A DNA stretch of 64,000 nt from Rehmannia glutinosa. Lineage: Eukaryota; Streptophyta; Magnoliopsida; Lamiales; Orobanchaceae. The first letter of the stretch is position 1; each line of letters starts with the position of its first letter. The position numbers and the translations under genes are program-made. Where the stretch lies: NCBI GenBank assembly GCA_016081115.2, contig JABTTQ020001116.1:1-64000 (forward strand), read 5' to 3'. Shown in pieces: positions 11,239 through 24,800 of the stretch. Below the pieces are notes generated by a model, which was given only the letters and a program-made list of their open reading frames with translations, did no database searches and was not told the origin of the DNA.

Positions 11239-13818
11239 GTTCCTTTTTTTTTTCCTGTATTTTCATTTGTGTCTTTTTTTTTGGATTTTTTCTTTTTCTT
11301 TTTCTTATTCAATTTGATGTACGAACTTGGTCATTTCATCTTTTTTTTTTTTTTTCTTTTCATTTATATTGTTGAGCAATATATTCAGAACAAGAACGCA
11401 TCATTTATGGTGCTTTAGCTTTTGATTCTTATTGCTCGTTCACAAGCAAACATCTTACTGTAGTCCACTTTTTCTTACTAAAAGCTTATTCTTTTAGGGA
11501 AAAAGAAAAAGGAAAAACCATCCAATTATAGAAAAAAATATGAAAGAAAATATAAGTAGATTAAATGTGCCTAGAAGGCTAGAACTGAGGATCCTGTTTG
11601 TTTGATCTTTTTCATTTTCTATTTTAACCTCTTGTTTATGAAGTACCTGCTCATTGAAAAATATTAGGCCGGTCATCCGTCATTATAAAAATGTTCGATG
11701 TGTTTTATATTTTTCATTTAAGATTCTTTACTCAACGTGTCTAACAATAAGGTGCGTCAAAGCAAAATTTCATCAAAGCGTATTTCTTGTGTTTCAATTT
11801 AGCCCAATAAGTATATTTTTGATCGAGTCTTTGGACTTATTGGGTTTTGAAACTATTTGGACCGAGCCAAAGTAGGTTCAATCATTTACGGGTTGCTAAA
11901 AATAGAGCCATCCTAGCCTAATATGCGAGCTAACCAAGCCGGATCAATTTTGTCGGCTCTATGTAAGCATCACATCAAATACCTAGGTCCTAGACTCTAG
12001 GCAATGCTTGGACTCAAAAACATCTGTAAATTTTTTGTTCAATGTTTTTTTCTTATCCGAATATGTGATCATTATAAAAAAATCAAAAATATACTATTCA
12101 CTCATTCTTATTTTTTTAATCATATCCACGTCAAATTATAATTTAATTAAAAAAAAATATCACATCAAGTGTGATCATTAAACAATCATATTACCAATAC
12201 AATACTCAGTCTTTTATTACCAATACAATACTCATTCTTTTTTATTTTCCAATCATTGACCACATCTAGTCATTATTTTGCTAAAAAAACTGTCATATTG
12301 ATCGTAACATTTTCATTATCTATTCAATCACATTTTTAAAATTCATTATCATTTTTCTAGCATAATGAAAGGTCAATCAATCAATCCCCTAATTTTTACT
12401 TTTTGCTATTGGTATTTAAGTATTTATTCATTTAGTTTAAAATTTATTGTTTTGCATGATTGATACAATAATAGTTTGTCTTTATGATTAAATTGAACTT
12501 GTATATCAATTATCCATTGGATACTGTTCGGGAGAAGAAACTTTGATTTTTCAATGATGTCTATCTCGAAAACGCCAAGGAAAGAGGCCTTTCGGGAGAG
12601 AGACAATCACCTTTTCTTCTCATTATCAACACCTATCAAGTTCCTTCTCAAAAAAAAAAAAAAAAAAAACCACCTATCAAGTTCCCTTTCCCATATTATT
12701 TCCTATTAGATAAGTAGTTTGTGGTAGAAATTAATCTCTTTTCCATCTTTTTTTACTAGTTATTATTTGTTTAAATGGACACATATTGCAGCGATGTAGA
12801 AGGTGGATATTGAATTGGAACAAAAATTCATAATATTTAAATGGGCCTCTGACATTTGATACATAAGTTATATATTATAAAAGTAATCAACGAGTTTGTT
12901 TCCAGTGGTATTCTTTTACCATTTTGTAAATATGTTAATCAGGGTTCGAACTTGAAAGATACAATCTTTTTGAGACAATCCCCTCCCCCATCATTAAAAA
13001 AAAAAAAAAAAAGAAAAAAAGGAAGATAAACTTTTATTGAAAGAGTGTGGTGGCCACAATGCTTAAAATTAAAAATGGGCCCGTGGTCCGTGAAAATATT
13101 GTCTTTTGGGTTGCCATCCAAGGACCAAAGCGGCCCAATAAACAGGGCCCACTTCAGCGATCTGACGTCATGGATGAGCTAGGCTGCTCCAGTCTCTTCA
13201 CTAATCCTTCGATTATTGCCAAATGGCCGATCGAAATTCTTAAGCATATTTGTATTCGACGTTGTTTCTCGTCCATATTCATTGCTATCAATATCAATCC
13301 ACTTATCCTAATTCATCGATTGTTGTCAAATATTCATTACTTGTTTTGGCTTTCATAAAAAATATAGAAACATCTACAACATTTTGAAACTATTTGCTAA
13401 CTTTTCAAAGTTTTTAGGATAAGTTATGTCAAATTTTATGGGTCATTAAAATTCATAAATTGACACATTCATTCATTTTCTTGAATAAAAATTCTTTATC
13501 ATCATGTTTATGTATGGACAAAGGATAAATTAAAGTTATACTCTAGTTCACTAAATATAGTATCATATTTGGCATGCTATATAATTATAATCACGAATTC
13601 AAATTCTAACTACCACAAAGGAAAATTGAACATGAACCCCACCTACCTGTCCAAGTCAACCCCACATTTCCTATCGTAATCTTACAAACTAATAAAAAAG
13701 AATAAAAATAATTTGTGGAGAAAAGCCACAAGCCCACCAACCCAAGACAAGGAAAATTAATCCTCAGCTACAGAGAACAGGGCACACAAATGGACACGAG
13801 TGCCAAAGATGACAGAAA
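11239..13818. other. Intergenic between PIF-type element and b561 promoter
   Basis: A+T-rich with long T and A tracts (for example 11340-11356, 12650-12669 and 12996-13020). The short open frames in it are made of homopolymer and low-complexity codons. One SINE-like segment (12890-13019) is listed separately. No gene is supported. Confidence 0.6.
12890..13019 (+). mobile_element. SINE-like element, tRNA-derived, poly(A) end
   Basis: A tract resembling an A box (GTTTCCAGTGGTA near 12899) is followed about 50 bp later by the B-box-like GGTTCGAAC (near 12944), a pyrimidine-rich stretch and a terminal A-rich run. This is the layout of a tRNA-derived SINE. No cloverleaf can be drawn, so it is not a tRNA gene. 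Target duplications were not identified. Confidence 0.4.
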
Positions 13819-13979
13819 CACGTGGGCTGAGGATAGCCCTATTACTGGTTAACACGTGTCCACTTGCTCAAATTCAATCGAGAACTATCTTCATCCGACG
13901 GCTCAGAAACCGTTGAGTAATATTGCTAATAAGTACGGAAACGGAGAAAATCAAGAGGACTCAGTTGGAAATTATAAAA
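13819..13979 (+). promoter_or_regulatory. b561 promoter: two G-boxes and a TATA box
   Basis: Two palindromic CACGTG cores stand at 13819-13824 (context ACACGTGGG) and 13853-13858 (context ACACGTGTC), 34 bp apart. A TATAAAAG box follows at 13973-13980, about 79 bp upstream of the b561 ATG at 14052. Paired ACGT-core elements close to a TATA box are the known binding arrangement for bZIP (ABF/HY5) or bHLH (PIF) factors, so abscisic acid or light control is a reasonable inference. Confidence 0.6.
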
Positions 13980-14051
13980 GAAAGATTCGAACTTTTTCCA
14001 TTTCTGTGGAACCAGAGTGAAACCCAGAAAAAGAGTGGAAGAAAAAAAAAA

Positions 14052-16597
14052 ATGGCGATAGGGGTGAAGGCTTCGCATATTTCTTTTGTCGCACATTTTC
14101 TGGGGATTGTAGGTGCGATCATGGTGTTAATTTGGTGTATCAGCTTCAGGGGTGGTTTGGCGTGGGAAGCTACGAACAAGAATCTTATATTCAACGTAAC
14201 GATCCTTCTTTTCACCTTCTCTTGTATGTGCTTGTTTTCTTATAATTCTGTTTCGGTTTGTGGTTTTTGTGGTAGTCTTTTTATATGTGTGAGTTGGGGA
14301 TGGCAATTGCAATTAGTTCGCTTTTTGGTTCTTTTAAGGGCTCTTAGGAGTTCTAATGGCTGGATTGTTATTGATATCTTTTACTGTGGGATTTGACTGT
14401 TGTTCATCGCATTAGTTGTGGATTATTTTGTTGATTAGGTGTATTCCAAAGAGATGATATTGATTTGCTTATTGTTCATATTTTGCCCAACAGTAAGAGA
14501 TTTGCTATTTTGCTTATATTTTGTTGTCCCGTAATTTCTTCATTCAGTTCAATACATTTGCAAGTATCGGTCGAACAAGCCACGAGCTTATAGCTCAAGT
14601 GGTATCGCTAACCTTTGTAAGGGTGTTGACCAACCCTGTATCTATCAGTTTCTTTGAAATTTATCCCCTCCCCTCCAACCATTACTCTCAACTTATCAAA
14701 AAAGAGTATCAGTCAAACAACTTGGCAAAATGGTGTGAATTCAATTTGTTATGCTCTGAAAGGATCAGTTTTTGACAGGGTTTCATTGAAGATGATCCTA
14801 TTAACAATAACTTTAACCATTAGATAACTGTCTTGGTTGACAACTCTCTCTTTGTCAGCTTCTGATAATCACCTTGTAGCTATGGTATACCGTATGCGTG
14901 TGGTTCTTACTGAGGACATGTGCTTTTTAATCCTATTATGAAGTGTGTGAACAATTTGGAGTACACCTCAGAGGTCTTTATTTTTGTTAAATTGAATTAC
15001 TCTGGGAGACTAGAATTGTAGTACATCCATCCTCTGCAAAATTAAGTTGGGAAGTGGAAACAGAGATTAGAAGCTTGTAATGATTACAAATTTTGAATCT
15101 AATATCGTTTCCAGGTTCCTTGGTTCTTAACCTTGTAGTAGTCTTTCATATGGCACCTGGAGTGATACCTAGCAGTTATATGCTTCACATATTTTAGACA
15201 AAACATAATGATCTTGAAGTCATCTATGCGGTGGAGAAAAATTGCTTGACTGATTGGCTATGGCACCGTGTTAATGATTTGATGCAGAGAATTTCACTTT
15301 TACTGCAGTGATTAGAAATCTTGGCGCTCCTCACTCTTTGTCGATTTTGATTTATATTGTAATCCCACGAGTAAAAGACAATTATGAATTTTGAAAACAT
15401 ATTAGTGCAATGATATTCATTTGTGAACTCACGTGAACTTAGCTAGAACATCAGATTGTTTGCTAGTCCCTGAAACTCAGACTAATTTTGTTCGTGAATC
15501 TCATATTTTATTTTCTGTTTTTTCTCCAGCTTCACCCTGTTCTGATGCTTATTGGGTTAATTATAATTGGTGGTGAAGGTAATTGGTTCTTGTTCTTAAG
15601 ATGTAATCACTTATTTTAACTGAAATTTATAAAATCCTCATTTTTTTTATCTTCTCTTGTCTTTCTAACTGCAGCGATCATGAGTTACAAATGCCTGCCG
15701 CTAAAGAAGCCAGAGAAGAAACTCATACATCTCGTATTGCATGCTATTGCTCTTATACTTGGCATAATCGAATATACACGGCATTCAAGTTTCACAATGA
15801 AAGCAACATTGCCAATTTATACAGTTTACACTCTTGGCTTGGGATTGGTGTCATTTCTCTCTATGGCATTCAGGTAAATGTCGAATTCGTAACTTCTCCC
15901 CTCTGGCTTGATATAAATATTTTCGTTTCAGTTTACAATATTGGCTTTGGTCAAACATTATTTAATAAAGTTCTTGTTTTTTGTGCTCCAACTTTGAGAA
16001 AAATAGAGGAAAATATGTCGACTTTCTAACAAAAAATCCCTTTAGGTTTGGTTCCATCTTATATTTTCCCCCTCATAAGTAAACAATATTTTAAAAATAT
16101 TTTAAAAAACCCTATGATATTTATAGAAATACTACAGGTGCCCCTAATCAAATTGAGGGACGTTTTGTAATTTTGAAATATCTCTGGATTTTTTGTAATT
16201 AGTCCAAACCTCAGGGGTCTTTTTGTAATTATCCCTACTTTTTTATGAGTATCATAAAAAAACTCTCTTCACATGTTATTTTCTTACAATTTTCAGTGGC
16301 TTTATGGTTTGGTGGTGTTCTTTTACCCCGGAGGAACAACAGCAATTAGAAGCGAGTCACTTCCATGGCATGTCCTTTTCGGCATCTTTGTGTATGTCTT
16401 AGCAGTTGCCACTGCCACGCTCGGATACCTTGAAAAGCTTACATTCCTGGAGAGCTCTGGCCTTGCGAAATATGGCTCGGAGGCTTTTTCTCGTCAATTT
16501 TACTGCCATTGTCACGATTTTATACGGGACCTTCGTTATCGTGACTATTCTTTCTCAGGCCCCTCCAGAAGATGAATATAGTTACTCAGCTATATAA
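14052..16597 (+). CDS. ACYB-1: Cytochrome b561 (transmembrane ascorbate-dependent reductase), ACYB-1 type
   Basis: Di-haem membrane protein that carries electrons from cytosolic ascorbate across the tonoplast or another endomembrane, reducing monodehydroascorbate or Fe3+. Four exons: 14052-14195, 15530-15578, 15675-15873 and 16297-16597, all with GT-AG introns. The deduced protein is 230 residues, the usual family length. The four haem-ligand histidines fall at about H50 (LHPVLM), H83 (LIHLVLH), H117 (YSLHSWLG) and H156 (LPWHVLFG). YSLHSWLG is the family signature, and six membrane helices are expected. The protein ends APPEDEYSYSAI. Two single-base faults break the frame: one G is missing after 'GGCATAATCG' near 15770, and one T is extra in the T run of 'GGAGGCTTTTTCTC' near 16488. 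Correcting both gives a perfect open frame with matching splice phases, which argues for sequencing error. Intron 1 holds a SINE-like insert and intron 3 a MITE fragment. Confidence 0.93.
14582..14705 (+). mobile_element. SINE-like insert in b561 intron 1
   Basis: TAGCTCAAGTGGTATCG resembles a Pol III A box. It is followed by TTGTAAGGGTGTTGACC, a C-rich stretch with TCCCCTCCCC, and an A-rich end near 14697-14705. The TCCCCTCCCC block is shared with the SINE-like segment at 12.9 kb, so the two may belong to one family. The B box is poorly preserved. Confidence 0.4.
16100..16235. mobile_element. MITE of the GGGATAATTAC family, right-end fragment (b561 intron 3)
   Basis: The right half is clear: TTTTGTAATTAGTCCAAACC, then a TCAGGGG block and GTAATTATCCC. 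The left terminus is not recognisable. It sits 60 bp upstream of the last b561 exon without disturbing the acceptor. Confidence 0.6.
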
Positions 16598-19261
16598 TGT
16601 GAATGGTGTCATCATCTGTAGTTGCTTCCTATATATTAGTGAGCTCTCTTTCCACTCTATCCTATTTGTTATGTGTGTGGACATAAATGACAGTACATAT
16701 TTGAATTGTCAATTCATGTTTATATTATAACTGTGGGAACTTTGTTTCTTTACATTTTCTCTGTTCAACACTTCTGTTGCTGAAAAATTTGTAGTGTTTT
16801 GATGAAATGGATATTATAAATACTACCTTGAGATTTAGCCTAATTACATAAAAAAAAAAAAAAACCTGACATATGTTTTTATTTTACGAACTGCATCCTA
16901 TTGAGGGGTAATTTGTCTAATATATACAAACCTTAAAGGGGTATTTGTGCTAAAAAAATTGTTTGGGACCAAAAATACAAATTGTGGAACTAAAAATGTT
17001 TGAACTCTTTTCTCATGTGCAATTTCCTCCAGCCAATGTGAGGTTAATGCAAATGTTTCACATTAATTGTGTTGTTTTTGAGATATAAGGGTGTTGGTTT
17101 TCCGGGGGGGGATGATCTGTTATCATATTTTTCATGGATTAATTACTGCAAATAAACGTTAAGAGTTTGCAGATTTTGGGCTTTCTTGATATTTGATTTA
17201 AACTTGGGCTATCTGGCCATTGGCCTGTAATGCTAAAGCATGGGGCCATGGGCCCATTAGGACAAGACATCTTTGAAAAGTACCCGATTCTTTTCTTCAC
17301 CAAAATTAAGTCTCTTTTTCCAAACCTTTTGAGTGGATGGAGTAGATAGGAGAGCCCTCTTTTATAGTCGCAGATATTGTAATTATTTTTTTCTTTTTGA
17401 AAGGAGATATTGTAATTAAGAACGAGGACCTGAATAATTTTAGGAGGAATATAATTTTTTACACCTTGTTAAATGTTATATTTTTTTTTAGAATGCTTGT
17501 TAAATGTTATATGATTTGGCTAATGTTGACTAAGTACTTTCACAGATATAAGGTGATGCATTGACAATTTTCAGTTTGGTTGGTTGCATAATTCTCTTAA
17601 GGCCCAAGAATCCGGCCTACCAAAAAGCACTGAGGCCCATACATTATTGGACATATTCTTTATTCAGAAGATATCCCAATTGGGCCAAAGCCCATTTCCC
17701 AAAAGTTTCACCAACTGACCTAGCTGAACAAAAATAAAATAAAAATAATAATATCAATAATACTTAAAAAGTAAAATAACTACAGATATTCAGCTTATAG
17801 CTGAATTGGAGCACTATATGGCTTCAGCCAACGAATCCATCAATAAAAGTATATCTACCAAGTACAGAAATATTTGATTTAATTTTGGTACCCTTTTGGT
17901 GGACCTATACATATACAACTTTAATGTTTAGCTATAAATACTGAAATTAAAACTTTAGTGTTGCTTAACTAGGGCAACAAGAACTGGGATTGATTTAAGC
18001 AATACAATTGTTGTATTAAAATGATTGAATTTAAAGGTAGAGGCAAAAGGGGTCCTTTTACGCCATTCATTGCCAACTAAATACAGCAACACATCCTTGT
18101 CAAGTGATTCGTTTCACATGTATACATAATACATGTCTATATTTCTTAAATAATAATTATGTGCAAGAATTTCAGTTGAAAACTTGAAATAGCAAAACAT
18201 AGGTCAGACAGATGGCGGTTTTAATTAGAATAAGAAATTGGTTTAAGGTCTTGAGATTCTCTGGTTTTCATAAACTTTTTTTCTTTGATCCCTAGGACCT
18301 TTAGGGAAACTAGGAAATTTTGACAATGCAAGATTATTTGTCTTTGTTGCTAAGTCCATTGTATTTGATGTATGCAATATTTGGTAAACTCAAATTCTTT
18401 GCTTATTATCTTGTAAAATTAAGGTAATATATATGTACCAAGGTGTATGACAATATTCGACACTTGTCCTTCAATATATACTCCATTCTATTCAAAATAA
18501 GTGATGTTTTTATATATAAAAATTCTTAGAAAAAAATAATGTTTGACATTTTCAAGGCTAGTGAGAAATATTTTTTCCCAAATTACCCTTAAATGTATCA
18601 TTTTTCAACTAATAATAATGCCTAAATATATTTTGTTCCAAAACAACATTTATAATCAATAAAAGGTGTATTGGGTATATTTGCGACTAGTGTTTGTACA
18701 CTAAATGTGACATCTACATGGCCCAAAACCAGTAAAATGGACCTTTTGGTTTGTTAGATTTATTTATTTATTTTGTTCAAATATGTTAAATATATTTAAA
18801 GATTTATATAGATCTATCTTTTACATATTAAATAACATAGATAAATAACATAGTTATAGCAACGGTGTATTTAGTCATGGTTCCATAAATTATTCCATTT
18901 GAAATTTATAATCAATAAAGGATCAATCAACTTTTCTTCTCTTTTTCTTATTCCTTTTCTTTTCGACCCTTTTTTCTTTTTCTTTTTCTTTTTTTCTCTT
19001 TTCTTTTTGATAAGCATCCCCACTATTTGCCTCTTTAAGTACATTAGCAATTATGTGACTCTGTAGCCATTCATACTAATTGGCAGTCATGTAAAAATTA
19101 ACATAATTCGCTCTAATCATAAATGCGTGTTGTCATTTTTTTTTTAATTTTGGAAAAACAAAATAATAGTCATTCCTGATCGACGATCGCAATACACAAA
19201 CTGATGAATAATTGTCAGGGGACTGTCATCTGATCTGACGGTGAATAAATAATCCGAAGCC
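16598..19261. other. Intergenic, with a MITE remnant at 16820-16960
   Basis: No gene. The first 350 bp are the 3' flank of b561. At 16820-16960 both ends of the GGGATAATTAC family are degraded (TTGAGATTTAGCCTAATTACA on the left; CAAACCTTAAAGGGGTATTTGT on the right). The rest is simple A+T-rich DNA with TC-rich tracts around 18940-19010. Confidence 0.6.
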
Positions 19262-21899
19262 ATAGGGATTAGGGATGGCGTAGGATGGGTAGACATGGGT
19301 ACCCACCCTCCCCTCCCTAATGGGGACGGGTATGGGTAGATTTATACGGGTTTGAGATGGGTATGGGTCCTATGGGATATAAAATCAATACCCATTAATA
19401 TACGAATAGGATACGGTTTCACCCCTAGGGTACCCTCTACCCGAACCCGTTTATATTTCACTCATGTATAATATTTTCATATCAACCCTATATACTAAAA
19501 GAAAAAACAAGTTCTTGCGTGTCTTTCTAAGCAATTTAAGACACGTATCAACACCATATTCTTCCAAATCCACATGTCACCTTCATATTTATTTAGCCTC
19601 ATGGCAAATCATACCACCACCTTATTCTTCCAATTATAAATTGATTTATTGTATCAATTTACTATCAATTTATCATCAACTTAATAATTAAATTTTCTAT
19701 TTCCATATATAACTATTAAAATCCAATCAAACATTTAATCATAAAGTTATCAATTTGGCAAAATCAATGTTACGATAAAATCGTATATTTAATATATTTA
19801 TATATGTATATGTATGTATATCAACATGTTTTTGAGTAATTTTCCTTATAATTTATTAATTAATTTAAGATATTTAGTATATTTATATATGTATATTTAA
19901 TATATTTATGTAAAAAAAAAGTTGCCACATGTCTTCATCTTTGTAATTTGGTACACATGTCAACTTCTTATTCTTATAAATCCATGTGTCACCTTCATAT
20001 TTAGCCACGTGGTAAACCATGTCACCACCTTATTCTTCCAATTATAAAATAATTTACTATATCAATTTACTATCAATTTATCATCAACTTAATAATTAAA
20101 TGTTCTATTTTCGTATATAACTATTAAAATACAATCAAATATTTAATCAAGCAAAGTTATCAATTTGGTAAAATCAATGTTACATCAAAATTGTATATTT
20201 AATATATTTATATACGTATATGTATGTATATTTTGAGGAATTTTCCTTATAATGTATTAATTAATTTATTTAATCCAATCACTATTTAATCTAATCAATA
20301 TTTAATCGGTAAAATATTTAATCGGCAAAATCGTTATCAATTTGGCAAGATCAATATTGAACAATTGACTCCATTGATTTTATCAAAAATTAATCCAATC
20401 AAATATTAATATATTAATTAAATTTTCGTATTTTCATATATAATCTGTTGACTCGATTGATTTTCCGTATATAACTATTGACCCGATATACTTCCAATTA
20501 TAAATTGATTTACTATCAATTTACTAATTAATTAAATATTCGTACTTCGTATATAATCGACTCAATTAATTTTTCTTATAATGTATTAATTAATTTAAGA
20601 TATTTAATATATTTATATATGTATTAACCCTATATACTAAAATGGAAAACAAAGTTGACACATGCGATTCATCATTAATCTTGGACATGTGTCAATTTCT
20701 TATTCTCCCAATTCTCGTCTTTATATATATCCATGTAGTAACCCTATCTACACTATTTTTAAAAGATAACATATTTAAATGATAACAAATAATCCAAAAT
20801 TCAAGGATTCTATCTACATTATCTTTCAAATTTGTTATCTTTTAAATTTGTTATCTTCTACCCTATTCCAAGACATATGGCAACACATCATTCTCCTAAT
20901 TATATATGGCAGTTTCACATTTACTAAGTGATTCTTTAAATACCAAAAAATTAAACATCAGTCATTGCAATATATAATTAATTTATGGAAAAATTAATGT
21001 GAAAGTAACTGTAATAGTGTAATTAAGAACTACAAATTCACATCATTTTGACAAGACAAAAAATAAATAGGTCAAATTTATTAATAATAAATTTGTTTGC
21101 TACTTATCAAATAACATGTGAATTTAATTGAAGTGTTTTTATGTAGCTACACACAAATAAACAGTATTTAATCTATTTAAATTTTATTGAAATTAAAAAA
21201 TAGAAAATAATTTTATTGGATACTTTTGATTAATATACTTAAAACAATTAACTAAGTGATTTTTTAGAAACCTAAGCATACACAAAAAAAAAATGGTTTG
21301 TATGATACTCTTCTAAATTTTGACTTTTTTAGTTGTGGATCATATAATTATCAGATACAAATTGAATCACCAAATTTTACCTTTTGACAAATCCCGTGTA
21401 ACACACGGTGTCTTTTTCAAAGTATACGTATATATAAATAAAATAATAAAAACTTATGTATTTATGTGTTGATGATGTAATTATATGGATTAAATGATGT
21501 ATTATTGTTGATTATGCCATTTTAAGGAATTTATCGGCTACAAGATTTAGTTGATGATTGATGATAATTCTTGCCATGCAAAATTAAACATGGTTAATTG
21601 TTACTATTATTAAGAATTTAACATATATATTAGGCATTTTCTTATATAACATTGGTATGGTACTCATTTAAATATTCATTTATAAAATTAAGTATAAGTT
21701 TTATATAAAATAAATGGGGTTTGGGTGGGTACGGGTAGTATGCGGGTATCAACAAATGGATTTGGGACGTGCACGGGTAATAAGTGTAATTTCTTAATAG
21801 AATTTGGAATGAGTACGGGTAGTATTAATATTATAGGATTTGGGTATAAATACCATTAAATTGGTGGATATCCTACCCATCGCCATTCCTAATAGGGAT
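19262..21899. mobile_element. hAT-type non-autonomous element with 8-bp target duplication
   Basis: The element proper is 19270-21891. It starts TAGGGATGGCG and ends CGCCATTCCTA, an inverted repeat with one mismatch. ATAGGGAT is repeated directly at both borders (19262-19269 and 21892-21899), the 8-bp target duplication expected of hAT transposases. Subterminal regions at both ends are filled with GGGTATGGGTA/TACCC-type motifs, possible transposase-binding repeats. There is no transposase frame. The middle, from about 19486 to 21415, is occupied by Helitron-like sequence. Confidence 0.78.
19486..21415 (+). mobile_element. Helitron-like nested sequence
   Basis: The sequence ACCCTATATACTAAAA stands at 19486 and again at 20627, each followed by A-rich DNA and a 'GACACATG'-type tract. 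A block of about 400 bp (19555-19915) is repeated imperfectly at 19950-20260. At 21394-21408 lies a short hairpin, stem CCGTGT/ACACGG with loop AAC, followed by T-rich sequence. A 5' TATACTA motif and a 3' GC-rich hairpin are Helitron features, but the expected 3' CTRR end is not seen, so the call is tentative. Confidence 0.4.
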
Positions 21900-24800
21900 T
21901 ATTTTTTCGCAAGCTTAGACAAAGCAGCCAAAATTTAATAGATGGGCCTCAATATGGGCCCAACAGCAACCAGCTTGCGTACCCAATAAGTAATCGAGGC
22001 CCTAGAATATTTTAGTATCATAACCCCTATGATTTAAAAATTAAAATTAACAATTCTTTGGTTATATGCATTGTGTGAACACTGAAAAACACAAGAGGAT
22101 TATATTATATATTTTATACAATTAATTTTTGAGGTTGGCGAGCGGCTGTCATAGCCAAAAACACAACTCACATTCGATGGCATTTTGGGGTCTTTTAGTG
22201 ATGATAGTGATTTATGATAGGATTCCATGATCAAGATTCTGTTTTTGTCCCCAATGCTTTAAAATATCTTCTTAATCTAATATAGATTACACCAACCACC
22301 CCTATTGATATTATATATGTGTCGAAATATAAAATACAAGAGTAATGAATTTTCCCTATTTTTGTACCAAAATATCTAAACACAAAAACTTGTATAAATT
22401 AGTCTAATGGATATAGTTCCTAAGACGTATACATATATAAATCAATCCAAACCCATAAAAACACTTATACTTTATGCTTTGTAGGATTCGTATTATAAAT
22501 TTAAATTAACGAGACGGTCTCATAAACAACCACATCTTTAGAGTTATTTTTTGATACATTTAGGTGGATTTCAAATTTTTATTTGGAGTTATTTAAAATT
22601 ATTTCTCAAATGCTCCCATCAAATAAATCATTCCATACAAACCATTATTAGTACTTCGATATTTAGATGTCATAGTAAGCTGACGCTAGCTTCGCCCATC
22701 TATTTGCATAAACTAATTTGAATATTGAATGATTGTAATTGAAAATTATTATAATAAATGTGAAGTGTGTTAGTTAATCTTGGAAATCTTGTCAAACTCA
22801 AATATTTTAATTCAAAATCGACTTATTTGAGATACAGTTATTTTCCCAAATCAATATATCTTATTAAGTTTGTGTCGACCACTATGAAATGAGTTGGCCA
22901 CGCGTTGAGGGCTGAGGCCCTGTCGCAATTGTTTATCTCAGTGCTTAAATATGTGTCAATATGAAAAAAAAAAAGGAAAATGTGTCAATTTGAGCTTGAT
23001 TTTAAAACAATATCAATTTGAAGGATTCTTCAATTTCTAAAAATTTCTTCACATTTGTATAGGTTTTTGATTACGCTTTTATCACTATTCCTTACTAAAT
23101 ACTAGTTGAGAGAGTTGATTCAGTTCGATTGATTTAAGCGATTGTAAATCAAATTATCGATCCGGAATTAAATCTCACTCGTCTCACTCTATCGGGACTT
23201 TGTAATTGTACTCAAAAAAACTAAATACTATCAATTGTAAATCTCTTATGAATAAATTCATTCTCATCATAAAAAAATGAATAAATTAAGCGTATCATAC
23301 TCTACATCAATTCATCCAAAATTTGGAAATTAAACACGATTTGATTGATTACCTTATGTGTCAAAATAATCTCCTTTTCGTACTAAAAAAATCTATTTTT
23401 TCTACATATTCAATCATCTTTTCATCACTGATATTTCTTGCATGATAGGAACAACAAACCTCCGTAATTACGCTTTCTTTTAATATAAAAAAAGTTTACG
23501 CATTCGTTTTTCACTTTGTTTCATAAAACCTTAAGTTATCTAACCGAATATCAAACATAGAAATTGAAGATGTCGTTTTATTACTTAAAGGGACAAAAAG
23601 GCCGACATGATATTTCTTTATATATGTATTTAAAACAGTTTATTTTTAGAAGTTATTTAAAAAATCATAAGATATTAAATTTTAGTTTTGAATAAGCTTT
23701 AAAAAATCAAAATAAAATAAGACTATAAAATTTATAAAATATCAATTAGACAACAACAAGAATTATAATTTAAAATATATATAAAAAAGAGGCATCCTTT
23801 GTAGGATATAAGCTTTGTAACGTTTCACTTAAAGTATTTTTTAGAATTTTATAAATTCAGTCGAGCACCCTAGAAATAGTATAACCAGCATTCCAAGCTA
23901 CGTAATGAGAAGAATTAATTAAATTTTAATTAAAAAATCTCATTCCCAGCTCAGAAAAGCAAATTGACATTTGATTATGAAGAATTTGCCAATTTCGGCT
24001 TTTAAAAGATAAAGGCCAAAAAGCAACCTCAATTTCCTCAAACGGTGCAATTAAGTTAAAAAGGCAGTGGCAGAAATAGGACCACTTTTGTGTATACTCA
24101 AAGTTTACCGCTTAAATTTTGTGTTCTATTATATATATTTCATTTATTATATTATATTATATATATATATATTTATATTGAAAAATATTATTTATTTTAT
24201 ACATAAGGAGTGTTTGCAAAAGCTTATGCTTTTAGAATAAATAATTTATTATATAGTTGAAGTAATAGTAATTGATAATCGGAAGTTGATAAAGCGTTTG
24301 GAAATAAAACTCAAAGTTGAAAATTCTGAGTTGAGATTGTTTGGTGAAAAAACTAAAAACGTTTATTTGTTTGTAAGAATCAAACCAAAAGTAAGTAGAA
24401 ATCTAAAACATTTGTCTCCTGTTTTTTATTCGATTAAATGAAATTGAAGCGGATAATATATTTAAAAACACTACAAAATAACTTTTTTTTAGGCAAAAAT
24501 AAGTACTGTAAATCCTCGATAATGTTATTGTACAACTAAACAAGAAAATACAAAAAGAGGATATTTCATTTTTCAAGCCTTACGGCCACCGAAAATCTTT
24601 CTCAATGGCTCTCAATTCTGCAAAGTATGGGGCTTGGATCACCTGTAACAGCAGGTCCTGCAATTGCTTACGGAGCTTGCGCGATGAAGACACGCGTCTC
24701 GCTGTAAGTGGGACTTTTATCATCGACCAAATGAAATAAATGAACCAAAAATAAGAAAAAGGGATTTGCTTGTTTGGACTTTGGTGTATGTCAAGATAAG

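Noticed and set aside
11224..11418. 64-codon open frame rich in Phe
   Set aside because: It is made by T homopolymers just past the PIF-type element.
12935..12955. GGTTCGAAC, which could suggest a tRNA gene
   Set aside because: No acceptor stem, anticodon arm or D arm can be drawn around it. The A-rich end fits a SINE.
13047..13358. 103-codon open frame upstream of b561
   Set aside because: No recognisable domain, no conserved context, and A+T-rich tail. It lies between a SINE-like element and the b561 promoter.
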